From: Serratia sarumanii
Lineage (GTDB): Bacteria; Pseudomonadota; Gammaproteobacteria; Enterobacterales; Enterobacteriaceae
Length of the DNA: 64,000 nt
Assembly (NCBI RefSeq): GCF_029962605.1
Contig: NZ_CP124751.1
Location: 19,788-83,787, forward strand
Direction of reading: 5' to 3'
A program made the position numbers and the translations under genes. Position 1 is the first letter of the stretch; each line of letters starts with the position of its first letter. The notes below the pieces were generated by a model. The model had not been told where the DNA came from. It saw only the letters and a program-made list of their open reading frames with translations, and did no database searches. Of the stretch, positions 41,181 to 50,910 are shown piece by piece.

Positions 41181-41951
41181 TTACCGAATGGTTCCGGCGG
41201 AGGTGATCACCTCACGTTTTTCAGTATCGATACGCAGTACTGTTGCGCGCCCCAGGGCATCGCCTGGTCGTAATGCCCAACTACTCCCCTGATAAGTCAC
41301 CCAAGCCAGGTCCGGATACAGACTGGTTATCGAGGCTCCTTTGAGGCTGTGGTTCGCGTTTGAGCGACGTGAGGCAGTATTTCCGGTTGGCTTAGCGGTA
41401 GGCATAACCGCAGCAGGTTGGGGCTGTCTTACAGCTTGTGCAGCAACTTGCTGCTCAAGAGCACGCAAGCGCTGATCCAGTGATTTGAGACCTTCTCGAT
41501 TATCGCGAGCGTATACCCACACGTTGTCTAAAGCTTGTGCCGTTGCCTGCTGCGCATTGTCCTCGACGTTAGTTAGCGATGAGGTTTCACCGACAGGTTC
41601 AAGTTCGCGATCTGCTGATTCGATATGCACTCCTGCTTGGGGGGACCGGGGTGCTGCTGGCGCTGGAGTTGGAGCTGGCGTGGGCTGTATTGGTGTCTCT
41701 TGAGTCACGAATTGGGTGCTGCCGCTACTACCACTGGACTGTGGTGTGTTGCGTAGCACACCATAGGTGATGATGGCTAACAGCGTGATTATTAGGGCGA
41801 TCATCTGAAGACGTGTAACTTTTAAGCCTAAGGGCAATGTGATCAGCCGTGGTTCTGATGGCTTACGAACGATCGAAGTCTCTGCCTCGATTGGTTCATC
41901 CAGTTGCTCGTCCGGGGGGGGGTTATTCAGGTCGAAATGAGACTTAGACAT
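41181..41951 (-). CDS. traP: TraP, inner-membrane transfer protein
   Basis: 256 residues: acidic cytoplasmic N-terminus, one membrane segment (about 49-66, LQMIALIITLLAIITYGVL), a Pro/Thr-rich linker (PIQPTPAPTPAPAAP), a short coiled coil (about 145-170) and a C-terminal beta domain (SITSLYPDLAWVTYQGSSWA, then GDALGRATVLRIDTEKREV). This bitopic layout resembles DotF/IcmG. Overlaps the traO stop by one base (TGATG-type junction). Confidence 0.8.
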   Translation of the reverse strand: MSKSHFDLNNPPPDEQLDEPIEAETSIVRKPSEPRLITLPLGLKVTRLQMIALIITLLAIITYGVLRNTPQSSGSSGSTQFVTQETPIQPTPAPTPAPAAPRSPQAGVHIESADRELEPVGETSSLTNVEDNAQQATAQALDNVWVYARDNREGLKSLDQRLRALEQQVAAQAVRQPQPAAVMPTAKPTGNTASRRSNANHSLKGASITSLYPDLAWVTYQGSSWALRPGDALGRATVLRIDTEKREVITSAGTIR

Positions 41952-43165
41952 TAACGCTCTCCTGCGAGGGATGTGGTAATAGCATCCCGATTGATGCGAT
42001 CGCTGGCGTATACGCCTTTCATGAAATGAATCGCGATGGTTTGGTTTTTGAAGACTTTCACCTGTTTGACCGGTAGCCGTGCCGCGTCGGCCGCCATCAC
42101 CTGCCCGGCTTGAGTACCGATACCGCCGGCGACGGTGCCCGCGAGGGCTGAACCTTTCACCTGTCCTGTACCGCCGCTGATGGTGCCGGCATTGGTGGCA
42201 AGGATTTGGGTATTTTGCTGTTCGTACAGCTGACCGGCTTTCCCTATGCCCATGGCCAATGCAGGCAGCAAGATGCGACTGACGTACCGATTATTGACGT
42301 CGCTGGCGACGGTAGATTGCAGGGTGTCGTCCTGCAGCGCGTAGGCATCAACCTGGTAGTCGACGCCATTAAGCGTCATACGAGTGAAGTGGATCACGAC
42401 ACCATCGCCAGCCAACTGTATGCCCTTAGCGGTGAATTCTGCGCCGGCAAACTGACCGGCGGGTATGTGGGCCAGCACCAGTGAGTTGAGGTTGTCAGAA
42501 TCGATGGCATTGTCGACCACCGCCGGGCGGCGAGTGTTTGGCGGCACAATGACGGCATCACCAGATGTACGAGCTGAGGAAGGGATTTCCGCGGATACAG
42601 TTGCCTCTCTTCCTGGCAGGCTCTGTGACCACTGACTGAAAGCGTTATTGCCGTTCCCTGGTTCGTGTTCCCCTGCAGCTGGTGCCTGCCCAAAGGTGCC
42701 AGCTAACTGCATGTTTCCCGGTCGCCAGCGATCATTGAGTAGCTTCAGATAGCTTTTTAACGCTGCTTTTTGATCCTCTTGGATGGCTCCGCCAGACTGC
42801 GGAACTGAGGTAGTGTCGGTTTCCGCGGTTGTTTTAAGGGCTACCGGCGGAGGCGGCTCATTTGGTGTTTCGATTTGCACATCACTCATGCGTAATGAAG
42901 CGATAAAACTACCATCGCTGGCAGCTGCCGCTTCTGAACCAATACGGTTACCCGTTTTGATCAACTGCTGATATTGCGCAGTTTCCTGAGAGGTAACCGG
43001 CGCGCTATTGGCCAGGTTGTTAATAGCGTATTGCGATGGGGTCGGCGCCGGTTGGTGCAAATAGCCCCAGCCCACAAATAACAGCGCGAGCAGGCCGATA
43101 CCTCCGGATAACAGCAGGAGCAGGCTTTTTTTGCCGTCACTCGCCGCATCTTTTTCGATGGCCAT
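41951..43165 (-). CDS. traO: TraO, DotG/VirB10-like channel scaffold
   Basis: 404 residues. Cytoplasmic start, membrane segment about 14-35, Pro/Thr-rich periplasmic linker, then a VirB10/DotG-type C-terminal beta-barrel domain (about 220-400) with SLVLAHIPAGQFAGAEFTAK, VVIHFTRMTLNGVDYQVDAY and the closing KQVKVFKNQTIAIHFM. DotG spans both membranes and forms the core-complex channel. R64 TraO has the same size. Confidence 0.9.
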   Translation of the reverse strand: MAIEKDAASDGKKSLLLLLSGGIGLLALLFVGWGYLHQPAPTPSQYAINNLANSAPVTSQETAQYQQLIKTGNRIGSEAAAASDGSFIASLRMSDVQIETPNEPPPPVALKTTAETDTTSVPQSGGAIQEDQKAALKSYLKLLNDRWRPGNMQLAGTFGQAPAAGEHEPGNGNNAFSQWSQSLPGREATVSAEIPSSARTSGDAVIVPPNTRRPAVVDNAIDSDNLNSLVLAHIPAGQFAGAEFTAKGIQLAGDGVVIHFTRMTLNGVDYQVDAYALQDDTLQSTVASDVNNRYVSRILLPALAMGIGKAGQLYEQQNTQILATNAGTISGGTGQVKGSALAGTVAGGIGTQAGQVMAADAARLPVKQVKVFKNQTIAIHFMKGVYASDRINRDAITTSLAGER

Positions 43166-43169
43166 AAGG

Positions 43170-44159
43170 TTACTCCAGATTGATGGTCAGTGGTGTATTG
43201 CGGCCCTGCACAGAGAACACCACCTCCGGAGTGAGCGGCAGTTTCCACACATGGGTGCCGTCAGCCGCGGAAGAGGTTTCAACAAATGCATCGCGTAATT
43301 CGCTTCGTGAGCGGATATAGAGGTCGTCTCCCATCTGCCAAACGGCAGTCAACGGAACTCCACCGCCAGTTTTGAGATGACGGGCGCCATCGGGCGGGAC
43401 GCCGTCCAGAAACGCCTGCAGCGTAGGATTATCGAGGCTGATTTTCTCGCGTGCGATCGGCAGGGCTTTTGCCGATGGTCCGCGAAGAGGGATCCTCAGG
43501 TTTAGACTGCTGTCGGTGATCTGGGCCCTGCCGGCGTTGTCCGGTTCGCCACTGGTCAGTGCTATGACGACGGGAACCGGTAATCCCTTCAGGTAGACCG
43601 TTACGCTGCCGGTGTCGTAAGCGCGCCGGGCCTGAACGGACATAGCTGGGCTGTCGGGAATGTAATTCACTTCAAAACCAGCGTTGTTGCCATTAAGAGG
43701 TGGTGCTGCAATCGGCCACGGCGCCCCGGTTTCGTCTGTAAACGAAACAGAGCTCGGGAAATTCGGTAGGGCGCGGAGCATCGGCAATGAGGCACCTGGC
43801 GACAGGTTGACTGTCAGAGAGCTAACCCGTGGTACCGCTGTTACCGGTGAACGGCTTTCACTGCGTTGAAGTTGGTCAAAAGTATTACGTAGGCTGTCCA
43901 CCTCGCGTGGTGAGAGCGGCGCCATTTGCTTTTGGGCATAATCCAGCGCCGGCAAAGGCAGCGGTGGCGAGCCATCCTCCGGTAAGGACGTTGTTGGCTC
44001 AGGTGTTGTTGTTACGGGGACATGTTGCGGGGCATTGACAGGTGCCTCGCTCAACGTTTGTGCCGGTTTCCAGGCGGGGGCAGGCGCAACTTCGGTTGTA
44101 GCCGCGCCTGCTGCTTGCGCCAGGGTCAGCAGAAGCAAACCGGTCAGAGGGGTTTTCAT
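43170..44159 (-). CDS. traN: TraN, DotH/IcmK-like outer-membrane core protein
   Basis: 329 residues with a signal peptide (TGLLLLTLAQAAGAAT), a Pro-rich segment, then a C-terminal domain (about 120-325) with SLTVNLSPGASLPMLRALPN and PVVIALTSGEPDNAGRAQIT, the DotH/IcmK and VirB9-like pattern. With TraH (DotD-like) and TraI (DotC-like) it should form the outer-membrane cap of the channel. It abuts traM (one base) and traO (four bases). Confidence 0.9.
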   Translation of the reverse strand: MKTPLTGLLLLTLAQAAGAATTEVAPAPAWKPAQTLSEAPVNAPQHVPVTTTPEPTTSLPEDGSPPLPLPALDYAQKQMAPLSPREVDSLRNTFDQLQRSESRSPVTAVPRVSSLTVNLSPGASLPMLRALPNFPSSVSFTDETGAPWPIAAPPLNGNNAGFEVNYIPDSPAMSVQARRAYDTGSVTVYLKGLPVPVVIALTSGEPDNAGRAQITDSSLNLRIPLRGPSAKALPIAREKISLDNPTLQAFLDGVPPDGARHLKTGGGVPLTAVWQMGDDLYIRSRSELRDAFVETSSAADGTHVWKLPLTPEVVFSVQGRNTPLTINLE

Positions 44160-44160
44160 G

Positions 44161-44832
44161 TTATTTAGCCTCGAAAGTAATGAGCTGGGACACTTCCATG
44201 CCGGTGTGTTTAAGACGGGGGTCGGTACGCTGGATAAGCAGTGACATCACAAATGACTGTTCGGGCAACGATGTCACTTGGCCGGTGAGCTTGAGTTTTA
44301 TCGGATATTGGATCTTCCAGGCATAAATGCCGTTCTCGAGCGTTCCTTTGCTAACCACTACGCCGGGGGAGGTCATAATCGACATGTTCATCTTTTTGTC
44401 TTTCACTGCAGTCAAAACGTTGGAGGTGGTCAGGGCGGTGTAATAACTGCGGAATCCATCGTCTGAGAAACGTGCCTGTAGCGCATTCATCTGGCTGCGA
44501 TAATGCACAAAATCGAGCGTAAATGCCTCACGCAATACCTGTGCGCCAAAGTCGGTCACGTTGATATCGCTATAGGCCGGTTGATCAGTGGGATAAAGCG
44601 GCGTGATCTGCCCATCCTGTGTGGCGAAATACTTCACTGGAGGGTGTAAGGCGACATACGCCAGTATGGCGATAATAAACGCACATACGACGAGAGTGAC
44701 GCTTTGCCACAAGTTAACCGCCAGAGAACGACGGGCAAAATCGGCGTTGAGCTGACTGGCAATATGCTGCGCCACGGCAGCTGCGTAGGGCGCTTCACCT
44801 GCAGAAGCAGGCGGGGTAACTGGCTTTTTCAT
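44161..44832 (-). CDS. traM: TraM, DotI/IcmL-like inner-membrane protein
   Basis: 223 residues; cytoplasmic N-terminus, one membrane segment (about 43-63, LWQSVTLVVCAFIIAILAYV) and a periplasmic VirB8-like domain of about 150 residues containing FVHYRSQMNALQARFSDDGF and YAWKIQYPIKLKL. The R64 TraM periplasmic domain has a VirB8 fold, and this sequence follows it. Assembly factor of the inner-membrane complex. Confidence 0.9.
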   Translation of the reverse strand: MKKPVTPPASAGEAPYAAAVAQHIASQLNADFARRSLAVNLWQSVTLVVCAFIIAILAYVALHPPVKYFATQDGQITPLYPTDQPAYSDINVTDFGAQVLREAFTLDFVHYRSQMNALQARFSDDGFRSYYTALTTSNVLTAVKDKKMNMSIMTSPGVVVSKGTLENGIYAWKIQYPIKLKLTGQVTSLPEQSFVMSLLIQRTDPRLKHTGMEVSQLITFEAK

Positions 44833-44919
44833 GGTGACTGTCCACGGGTGAACCCCGTCGCAGGTGAACTGGACGGGGGATCGCGTTTATGGCTGAACAT
44901 CGCGCGAATGCGCGGTGGA

Positions 44920-45399
44920 TTATCGGGAGAAAATATACCCATCGGAATTGCCGCTGTTGCCGGCCGATGTTGGCGCGACAGTAGCAGACTGGCTGTAGGT
45001 GGTTGGCGTGTAGGTTGGCGCCGCGTTCATCGAACGGGTTGTCACCAAACCGCCAGTTTGGGACGACAGGTCACCCCATGGGTCTATTTTACTGGGTATA
45101 TAAGATTGGATCTTGTCACGTACCGCGCGGCAAACTTTGTCCTTGATGCCATTGAGGATCCCACTGAGATCACCAAATGTCGGTACTGTTATGGCCGTGC
45201 TGATACTACCCAGGCATTGCTGCAAGCCACCGGATACCTGGTTTTCACGCTGCGACCAGGCCTCGGCAGCTTTACGATCTCTTTCATAGCCCGCTTGCGC
45301 ACCCACCTGCGCGGCAGATACCGCCCGACAGTTGGCGGCGTGCGCCGATAGAGAAACATTGCCAATTAATAATGCGACCAGGAAAAGTTGACGGATCAT
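44920..45399 (-). CDS. traL: TraL-like periplasmic transfer protein
   Basis: 159 residues, signal peptide MIRQLFLVALLIGNVSLSAH ending AHA-A, three Cys in the mature part (NCRAV, QQCLG, KVCRA), C-terminal Thr/Ser-rich unstructured tail. Named by position between the primase and traM. Function unknown. An 87-bp gap, the largest in this part of the operon, follows. Confidence 0.7.
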   Translation of the reverse strand: MIRQLFLVALLIGNVSLSAHAANCRAVSAAQVGAQAGYERDRKAAEAWSQRENQVSGGLQQCLGSISTAITVPTFGDLSGILNGIKDKVCRAVRDKIQSYIPSKIDPWGDLSSQTGGLVTTRSMNAAPTYTPTTYSQSATVAPTSAGNSGNSDGYIFSR

Positions 45400-45407
45400 G
45401 AGAGCTC

Positions 45408-48400
45408 CTATGCCCCTGGGCGAGGGAATGCGGTTGCGGGTTTGACTGTATTCTCCGGCACGTCGTCCCGGCGCTGCGGGGTGTGCGCCGGAGGCGTGTA
45501 CTCGCGCGTGAACCCCAATTGTTTATGCAGCGCCGGCGGGCACTTTGCCGGCTCAACGAGAGGGGCATACAACCGCTCTTTTTCGCCTTTGAGATTGAAC
45601 ACAAAAGCGTTGCTAGCACCTTCCTCATTGTTGATGGCATTACCATGACCGATCGGTGTTAGGCCTTCAGGAGTGATAATGTTGAGCGTCAAATAGCGAT
45701 GACCATTGGTATGAGTACAAAGTTTGCCGAGTACTGGGTGATATGCATCCTGATATTTCACCATTCCCTGTACATAGTCGCCGAGCCCTTTGATCAGAAG
45801 CAATTTGAGTTGTTTCTCCGCATCCAGTGTTTTAATTAGCGCGGTGCCTGCATCCTGGGTGTGGGCCGGTAGAGGTGTAACTGCAGGACGTGTTGACGGA
45901 GGTTCGGTACCTTCCCCATTAGGTTTTAACCAGACCAGTCCGTGCTGCAGTGTTGGCATTGGAGGAATAGGCAGTTTTGCCTCGGTTGCCAGCTGGATCA
46001 CCTGTTGCTGCAGTGCGTGATAATGCGTCATATCATAAGCATGCAGCGCCGCCGGCGGCGCCAACTGCTGTTCGTTCCGAACTAATAATGAGGGGTCGAT
46101 AGCCGGCTTTATTTCCCAATGGTTGCGGTGCGTGGTGATCTGCTCCGTTTGTTCTACGCCGTGTTTGTCTACCACTACCTTCCCTTGTGGGTCTCGCATT
46201 TTTGCCTCTACGGTGACCTCTTTGCGGCCGAGCCAGGTTAGCGTGACGATATCGCCTTTGGTCAAGCCACTCTCCGGTACTACCCGAGACAGTTCTTTGC
46301 CCCAGACAAACTTCTCTCCGTCTGCTGTACGCAGTTTGATGTAGTAACTATTACTCTCAGAGTTATCGAAGTTGTACTTGGCCTGTCCATGATCGAGTAA
46401 TGTGCCGGTCAATCCCGCTTCGCCTTCAGCACGACTGGCATTTTGCGCCGCCTCTTGTGGCAGCGATACCGGTTGAAGCTCTGGCGGCAAGGCGTTTGCT
46501 GATTGCATCGAAACGGAGGATTTATTGGGTTCCGCTGCTTCAGGGACAATCGCGGATATCGGTGATCCCGCCGGTGACGGTTTGTCAGCGGGGGCGGGTT
46601 CGTCGGTGAGGCGCTGCCTTGCTTCCTCAAGCATCACCTGCTGCTGGGCGTTCTTCATTTTGAGGTCGAGGTTGTATTCCGCAATCAATGTGATGGCACG
46701 TTGTTTGAATTCGTCGCTGCCGGTGAGTTCAATACGACCACGGTACTGCTCTCGCGCAACCAACAGAGCACTCAGGATCATGGCGTCGTTCTGGCTGGCT
46801 TGGGCAGTCGCCATCAACAAGCGATCACCGTGGTCAACAAACGCCGCTTCGCCGGCAAAAAGATATTTCACTGAACGACCGTCTGCTGCCATTTCATGAG
46901 TGATCTGTTGCATTAAGGCATCCAGATCTAATGGTTTCGCCGCGCGCGTCTGGCTACCAATAGGCGTCTCAATGTGGATACCGTCGACTTCTGCAGAAGA
47001 TGAAGTTGGATCAGCCTGTTCTTTTTCTACTGCAGGTCGCGGCGCCAGCCGACTGGCAAAAGAAACGGGTTTCTCCGGTACGGAGTCTTCTGCCTCCGAG
47101 CTGGAAATAGGTGCAAAAGCTGTCGGATTTACAGGTTCTTTGTGATCTCTAGATGCGGGCTGCTCATCTACAGAAGGAGGAGATGGAATAACGATAGGGG
47201 CAATTTCTGCCGTTTTTGATTTTTCTATAAGAGCCTCATTCTCCATGACGGCGTCTGCTATATGGCTGTAGTCGGTGAACTCGTTTGGCACATTGGCAGT
47301 GACGTGATCGGGCAATACCTGATCTGATGCTGATTCAACGACGTTAGGTGTAGGTTCAGAAGGTTCATCGGTAAGCACTGGCGGAATAGCTACGATTTCT
47401 GTGTCGTTAGCCACATGATCTGGTTCCGGGTTGGTCATCTCTGGTACGACCGGAGTATTTGGCATGGTTGCCTCTTGTTGATGAGTTGGTTTTAGCATTG
47501 CCTGCACCGGGGATAGCTGTTCGCTCAGTGCCGCCAGTCCGTGAGTAATATGTAGATCATTGAAGTCCGTTAGCTCCTGCCGGCGTTCCTCCGGGCTGAA
47601 CGTTGGTAATAGAACCATGCCACCGGTTAGTGCCGCGGCTTCTTCTGCTTTTTCTTTTCCTGGATTTCCCGGACGTTTCGGCTTAGGCAAGTCGTCATCT
47701 GCTAAAAAAATCATGGGACTATCGGGGTATTTATTTTTCAGCGCGCCAGCGACTTTAACCAAGTTGCCGGAGTCGACGGTCATTACCACTGGGTGATGCA
47801 GTGCCATTGCGCCGCTGGCTGCGGTGGCGTATCCCTCTGCCATAACAATGGGGGAGCCATTCTTAAGCGTACCGCCGACGACGAAGAAACATTCCTCTTT
47901 CTGACCGTTTTTGGTCAACATCTTGGCGCCGTCCGGCTTTATGGTTTGAAGAGAACGAATCTCACCGTCGACGTTGCACAGGGGAATTTTCAGGTTACCT
48001 TGGCGATCGAGGCGCACTCCCGAAGATGCTTTGACCATTTTTCGTTGAAGATAAGGGTGATCATGGCTGGCCTGTGAGAGTTGTGCGTAAATGCGACTCT
48101 GGGTTTTAGCGACAACATTTTGTTCGTTTTTTATTTCTTCGTTACGCTTGTAGCGTTCTTGTGCTGCCAGCGCTTTTTGATGCGCCAGAACGGCCGGATC
48201 GGGTTTTTCCGTAGCCAATGACCAAGTGTGCCTCATTCCTCCGTCTCTGTGGTCGGCGAACCATCCGTTAATAAAACCGTTGAGGTGACCAACGTACACA
48301 CCGGATTTTTTTCCCGGCTTGTCGTCCTGCATAGCAATTCGGTGTGTCTTGCCATCCATTTCCAGCATGTTTCGTCTATCAAAGACGCCGCCTAGAGACT

Positions 48401-48638
48401 CAATAAAATCTTGGAACTCCCTTTTTGCATCACCTTGCTTTTCAGGTTTGGCCAGTGTGGGATCGATGCGCCACTTAGCGAGTTTGCTGAGGTCAGCCCC
48501 AGGGTTGGCATACCAGGATTTAGCTTCGTTATCGAAGGTGAGGGCGTTGCCCCCATCCGGAAGTTTTCCCGCTGCGCGAAACGCTTCTTTGCGTTGTTCA
48601 ACGGGGATCACCAAATAGGTGGGTTCGGTAGCTATCAT
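45408..48638 (-). CDS. TraC-type conjugative DNA primase with DUF5710, Toprim and LPD7 domains
   Basis: 1076 residues. Order: DUF5710-like N-terminus (TYLVIPVEQRKEAFRAAGK, then W-Y near 42); primase-associated region with PYLQRKMVKASSGVRL; Toprim (IVMAEGYATAASGAMAL with Glu268, FLADDD with Asp314-316); long acidic Pro/Glu/Ser linker (about 375-590); LPD7-like domain (about 590-690, LMQQITHEMAADGRSVKYLF, GRIELTGSDEFKQRAITLI); C-terminal beta region. Known for such proteins: exported or cytoplasmic primases that start the complementary strand in the recipient. In R64 this slot is taken by the unrelated Sog protein; the TraC type here resembles IncP and IncL/M systems. Confidence 0.88.
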   Translation of the reverse strand: MIATEPTYLVIPVEQRKEAFRAAGKLPDGGNALTFDNEAKSWYANPGADLSKLAKWRIDPTLAKPEKQGDAKREFQDFIESLGGVFDRRNMLEMDGKTHRIAMQDDKPGKKSGVYVGHLNGFINGWFADHRDGGMRHTWSLATEKPDPAVLAHQKALAAQERYKRNEEIKNEQNVVAKTQSRIYAQLSQASHDHPYLQRKMVKASSGVRLDRQGNLKIPLCNVDGEIRSLQTIKPDGAKMLTKNGQKEECFFVVGGTLKNGSPIVMAEGYATAASGAMALHHPVVMTVDSGNLVKVAGALKNKYPDSPMIFLADDDLPKPKRPGNPGKEKAEEAAALTGGMVLLPTFSPEERRQELTDFNDLHITHGLAALSEQLSPVQAMLKPTHQQEATMPNTPVVPEMTNPEPDHVANDTEIVAIPPVLTDEPSEPTPNVVESASDQVLPDHVTANVPNEFTDYSHIADAVMENEALIEKSKTAEIAPIVIPSPPSVDEQPASRDHKEPVNPTAFAPISSSEAEDSVPEKPVSFASRLAPRPAVEKEQADPTSSSAEVDGIHIETPIGSQTRAAKPLDLDALMQQITHEMAADGRSVKYLFAGEAAFVDHGDRLLMATAQASQNDAMILSALLVAREQYRGRIELTGSDEFKQRAITLIAEYNLDLKMKNAQQQVMLEEARQRLTDEPAPADKPSPAGSPISAIVPEAAEPNKSSVSMQSANALPPELQPVSLPQEAAQNASRAEGEAGLTGTLLDHGQAKYNFDNSESNSYYIKLRTADGEKFVWGKELSRVVPESGLTKGDIVTLTWLGRKEVTVEAKMRDPQGKVVVDKHGVEQTEQITTHRNHWEIKPAIDPSLLVRNEQQLAPPAALHAYDMTHYHALQQQVIQLATEAKLPIPPMPTLQHGLVWLKPNGEGTEPPSTRPAVTPLPAHTQDAGTALIKTLDAEKQLKLLLIKGLGDYVQGMVKYQDAYHPVLGKLCTHTNGHRYLTLNIITPEGLTPIGHGNAINNEEGASNAFVFNLKGEKERLYAPLVEPAKCPPALHKQLGFTREYTPPAHTPQRRDDVPENTVKPATAFPRPGA

Positions 48639-48651
48639 GAGGTTTCCTTAC

Positions 48652-48951
48652 TTATTCGAAAAACTTGCGATACCACCAGGGACGGCCGGTAACTGAGGTT
48701 CCGCGGAGTAGGTGGTGGAGACGCTGAAACAACACCGTTGGGGTTAATCCGAACAGGGACAAAATTTTGTAAATGCCGAGTGCGAGCAGGCAGAACATGA
48801 AAGTCATCATGGATGGCCAAATGGCGCAAAGCAGGAACAACAGGTACACCAGAACGGGAATACCGAGGATCGTTGCCGGCCGACCGCTGTCGAGCCAGGG
48901 TGAGTAGTCTTTCCCACCGCTGTCGATCCAGGGGGAATTGTTTTTGCTCAT
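48652..48951 (-). CDS. traK: TraK, IcmT-like inner-membrane protein
   Basis: 99 residues with two membrane segments (about 27-46 and 48-68) and a basic C-terminus ending WWYRKFFE. This is the IcmT/TraK layout. Its start overlaps the traJ stop by four bases. Confidence 0.88.
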   Translation of the reverse strand: MSKNNSPWIDSGGKDYSPWLDSGRPATILGIPVLVYLLFLLCAIWPSMMTFMFCLLALGIYKILSLFGLTPTVLFQRLHHLLRGTSVTGRPWWYRKFFE

Positions 48952-50108
48952 GAACCCTCCTTGTTTCTCGCAGTAAACAGCGGATAGCCCATGACCTGTT
49001 TCGCGGTCTCTTCATCAACACGCCCGGCGGTAAACAGTCGCCATGTGTGGTCAACAATGCGATGTTCCCGCGCAGCAAGTTCACCGTTAATCATTTCTGG
49101 CCAGCGCGAGTAGTGAACTTCACCCAATTTTCGGCGCCATGCTTCATCAAGCAGAACGTATTCCCGAACCGCTTGGCGTTTACCGTCGGTGGTCGGCAGC
49201 AAACGCTGAACGATCAGGAAACGTAATGCATCGAGAAGGTCGAAGGCGACTTGCTCGCGAGCATCGGCCGGCGCCATTAGGATGCATCGAGAAAATGCAT
49301 GGCCAGGAGAAAATGCGTGCAAAGTGCTGAGTGTCAGGTGACCGGACTGGGCGCACGCTACTGCTGCTTGCAAAGTCTCCAGGTCACGAATTTCACCAAC
49401 CCCGATAAGGGTCGGTGCCTGGCGTAATGAGAGACGGAGCCCGTGGGCAAAACTTGGAACGTCCCGGCCGATTTCCGACTGCTGGGGTCGTAGCTGCCAG
49501 GTAGGCCCACCGAAAAGGTATTCGACCGGATCTTCGTAGGTCACCAATTTCCCGTGCGGGTGAGTTTCTCCGTAGTGCTGATATATCGACGCCAACAGGG
49601 TTGATTTACCTGAGCCGGTCACGCCACAAACCAAACCGAGGCCATCGAGGGGCAACAGGTTTTGGCGCAGGTCGTCTTCCAATCCCAGGCTGTCCAATGG
49701 GGGGATGGCGGTTGGAATGACACGCAGCGTCACTGCCATAGCGGTATTAAGCGCGCCAATCGAAGCCTGAATGAAGTTGCTGCGAAAACGGACGCGCTCC
49801 CCGCGCGCCAGCCCGTACCGGCCAGTATTGTCACCTTCGAGCTGTAATGGCCGATCTGCGCCTTGGCCGCTTTGCACCATGGCCTTGATATCAGGTGTAT
49901 AGATACTGTCGATCAGGTGTAACAGTTTGGCGTGATCCAGCGGGAACTGACTGGCGGTAACCTTACGGCCATGATGATCCACGACGATTTTGCTGCCGCT
50001 TTGCAGATGGATATCGGAAACTTTATGGCGGTAACAATGGATGAAAAATTCACGGAGTCTGTCGGGGGTAAGCCCCCCGCTGAAGTCAAAATCGGTGAGG
50101 GCTATCAT
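48948..50108 (-). CDS. traJ: TraJ, DotB-type secretion ATPase
   Basis: 386 residues from the ATG at 50108 (AGGAG eight bases before); upstream codons overlap traI and look non-native. Walker A GVTGSGKST at about 162-170, Asp box KLVTYEDPVEYLF, Walker B GVGEIRDLETL, His box LSTLHAF. These define GspE/VirB11-type ATPases; the R64 TraJ homologue in Legionella is DotB. Cytoplasmic hexamer driving assembly or substrate transfer. A separate paralogue, PilQ, serves the pilus. Confidence 0.93.
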   Translation of the reverse strand: MIALTDFDFSGGLTPDRLREFFIHCYRHKVSDIHLQSGSKIVVDHHGRKVTASQFPLDHAKLLHLIDSIYTPDIKAMVQSGQGADRPLQLEGDNTGRYGLARGERVRFRSNFIQASIGALNTAMAVTLRVIPTAIPPLDSLGLEDDLRQNLLPLDGLGLVCGVTGSGKSTLLASIYQHYGETHPHGKLVTYEDPVEYLFGGPTWQLRPQQSEIGRDVPSFAHGLRLSLRQAPTLIGVGEIRDLETLQAAVACAQSGHLTLSTLHAFSPGHAFSRCILMAPADAREQVAFDLLDALRFLIVQRLLPTTDGKRQAVREYVLLDEAWRRKLGEVHYSRWPEMINGELAAREHRIVDHTWRLFTAGRVDEETAKQVMGYPLFTARNKEGS

Positions 50109-50121
50109 CAATGCTCCTGTT

Positions 50122-50910
50122 TTATTGTCGGGTGTTAACCGTTGGCTTCCAGCGCTTTTTATCCAGCTCGAATCCAGCGTGCTGTTTGAGCTCACGGGTA
50201 CGATCACCGATCGTCACCTTGTCGCGGGAACCCGTGACTGTCTGCAGCTGTTCACTGACGACCGGCGGGGTAATGATCCCTTGCTGTAGCAGCGTGGTGT
50301 AACGCAACATGCCGGTGTAATCGCGCGTCAGGCGGTTGAAATTGCTCTCGAGCGTGCGATCAGCGCTCTCGCGCCCGTCCTGCCAACCTTTTTCTACCGC
50401 CGCGCGCCACACCGCTTCTTCATTTCCGTTCTTTGGGCGGATGTCAGTGGGAATATCAGTATTGATAGTCAACCCAGCCAGCAAATACTGTCGCCAGGTG
50501 GGCGGATTACTGACGAACCTTTCAGGGAGCAGGATGCTGTAAGTCTTATTTGCTGTGCGAATCTGCCTGTCAGTAATGTGTGCCAACGATTCTGAAGCAA
50601 CTATGACCGGCGGTAACCAACCCTGACGGCTAATCAGTGGTGCGAAGGTGTACATTCTGTTCAGTGCGTCGTTTTGGGCGTTTAAAGCTTGCTGCAGCTC
50701 CCAGGCGCGCTGCGCTTTGCCGCCGCGGAACCCCACGGTCTGCCCAGCTTCGTTCATCAGCTGCCAGAGAGTGTCGTTCAATCCATGTTTATCCGGTGCC
50801 TTTGGCGACAAGTAAGCCCCGATATCTGGGGGCGGGCCCCCTTCCAGAACGGCCGCACCGGCCGCCGTGCTGAGCAACCCCAGCCCGAGGGCAAGAGCGA
50901 GTTTTTTCAT
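50122..50910 (-). CDS. traI: TraI, DotC-like outer-membrane-associated protein
   Basis: 262 residues with a signal peptide (KKLALALGLGLLSTAAGAAV) and a helical mature domain containing GQTVGFRGGKAQRAWELQQA and LAGLTINTD, the DotC pattern. DotC is a lipoprotein, but no lipobox cysteine is seen here (the cleavage region reads TAAGA-A). Start overlaps the traH stop by four bases. Not related to the F relaxase of the same name. Confidence 0.88.
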   Translation of the reverse strand: MKKLALALGLGLLSTAAGAAVLEGGPPPDIGAYLSPKAPDKHGLNDTLWQLMNEAGQTVGFRGGKAQRAWELQQALNAQNDALNRMYTFAPLISRQGWLPPVIVASESLAHITDRQIRTANKTYSILLPERFVSNPPTWRQYLLAGLTINTDIPTDIRPKNGNEEAVWRAAVEKGWQDGRESADRTLESNFNRLTRDYTGMLRYTTLLQQGIITPPVVSEQLQTVTGSRDKVTIGDRTRELKQHAGFELDKKRWKPTVNTRQ

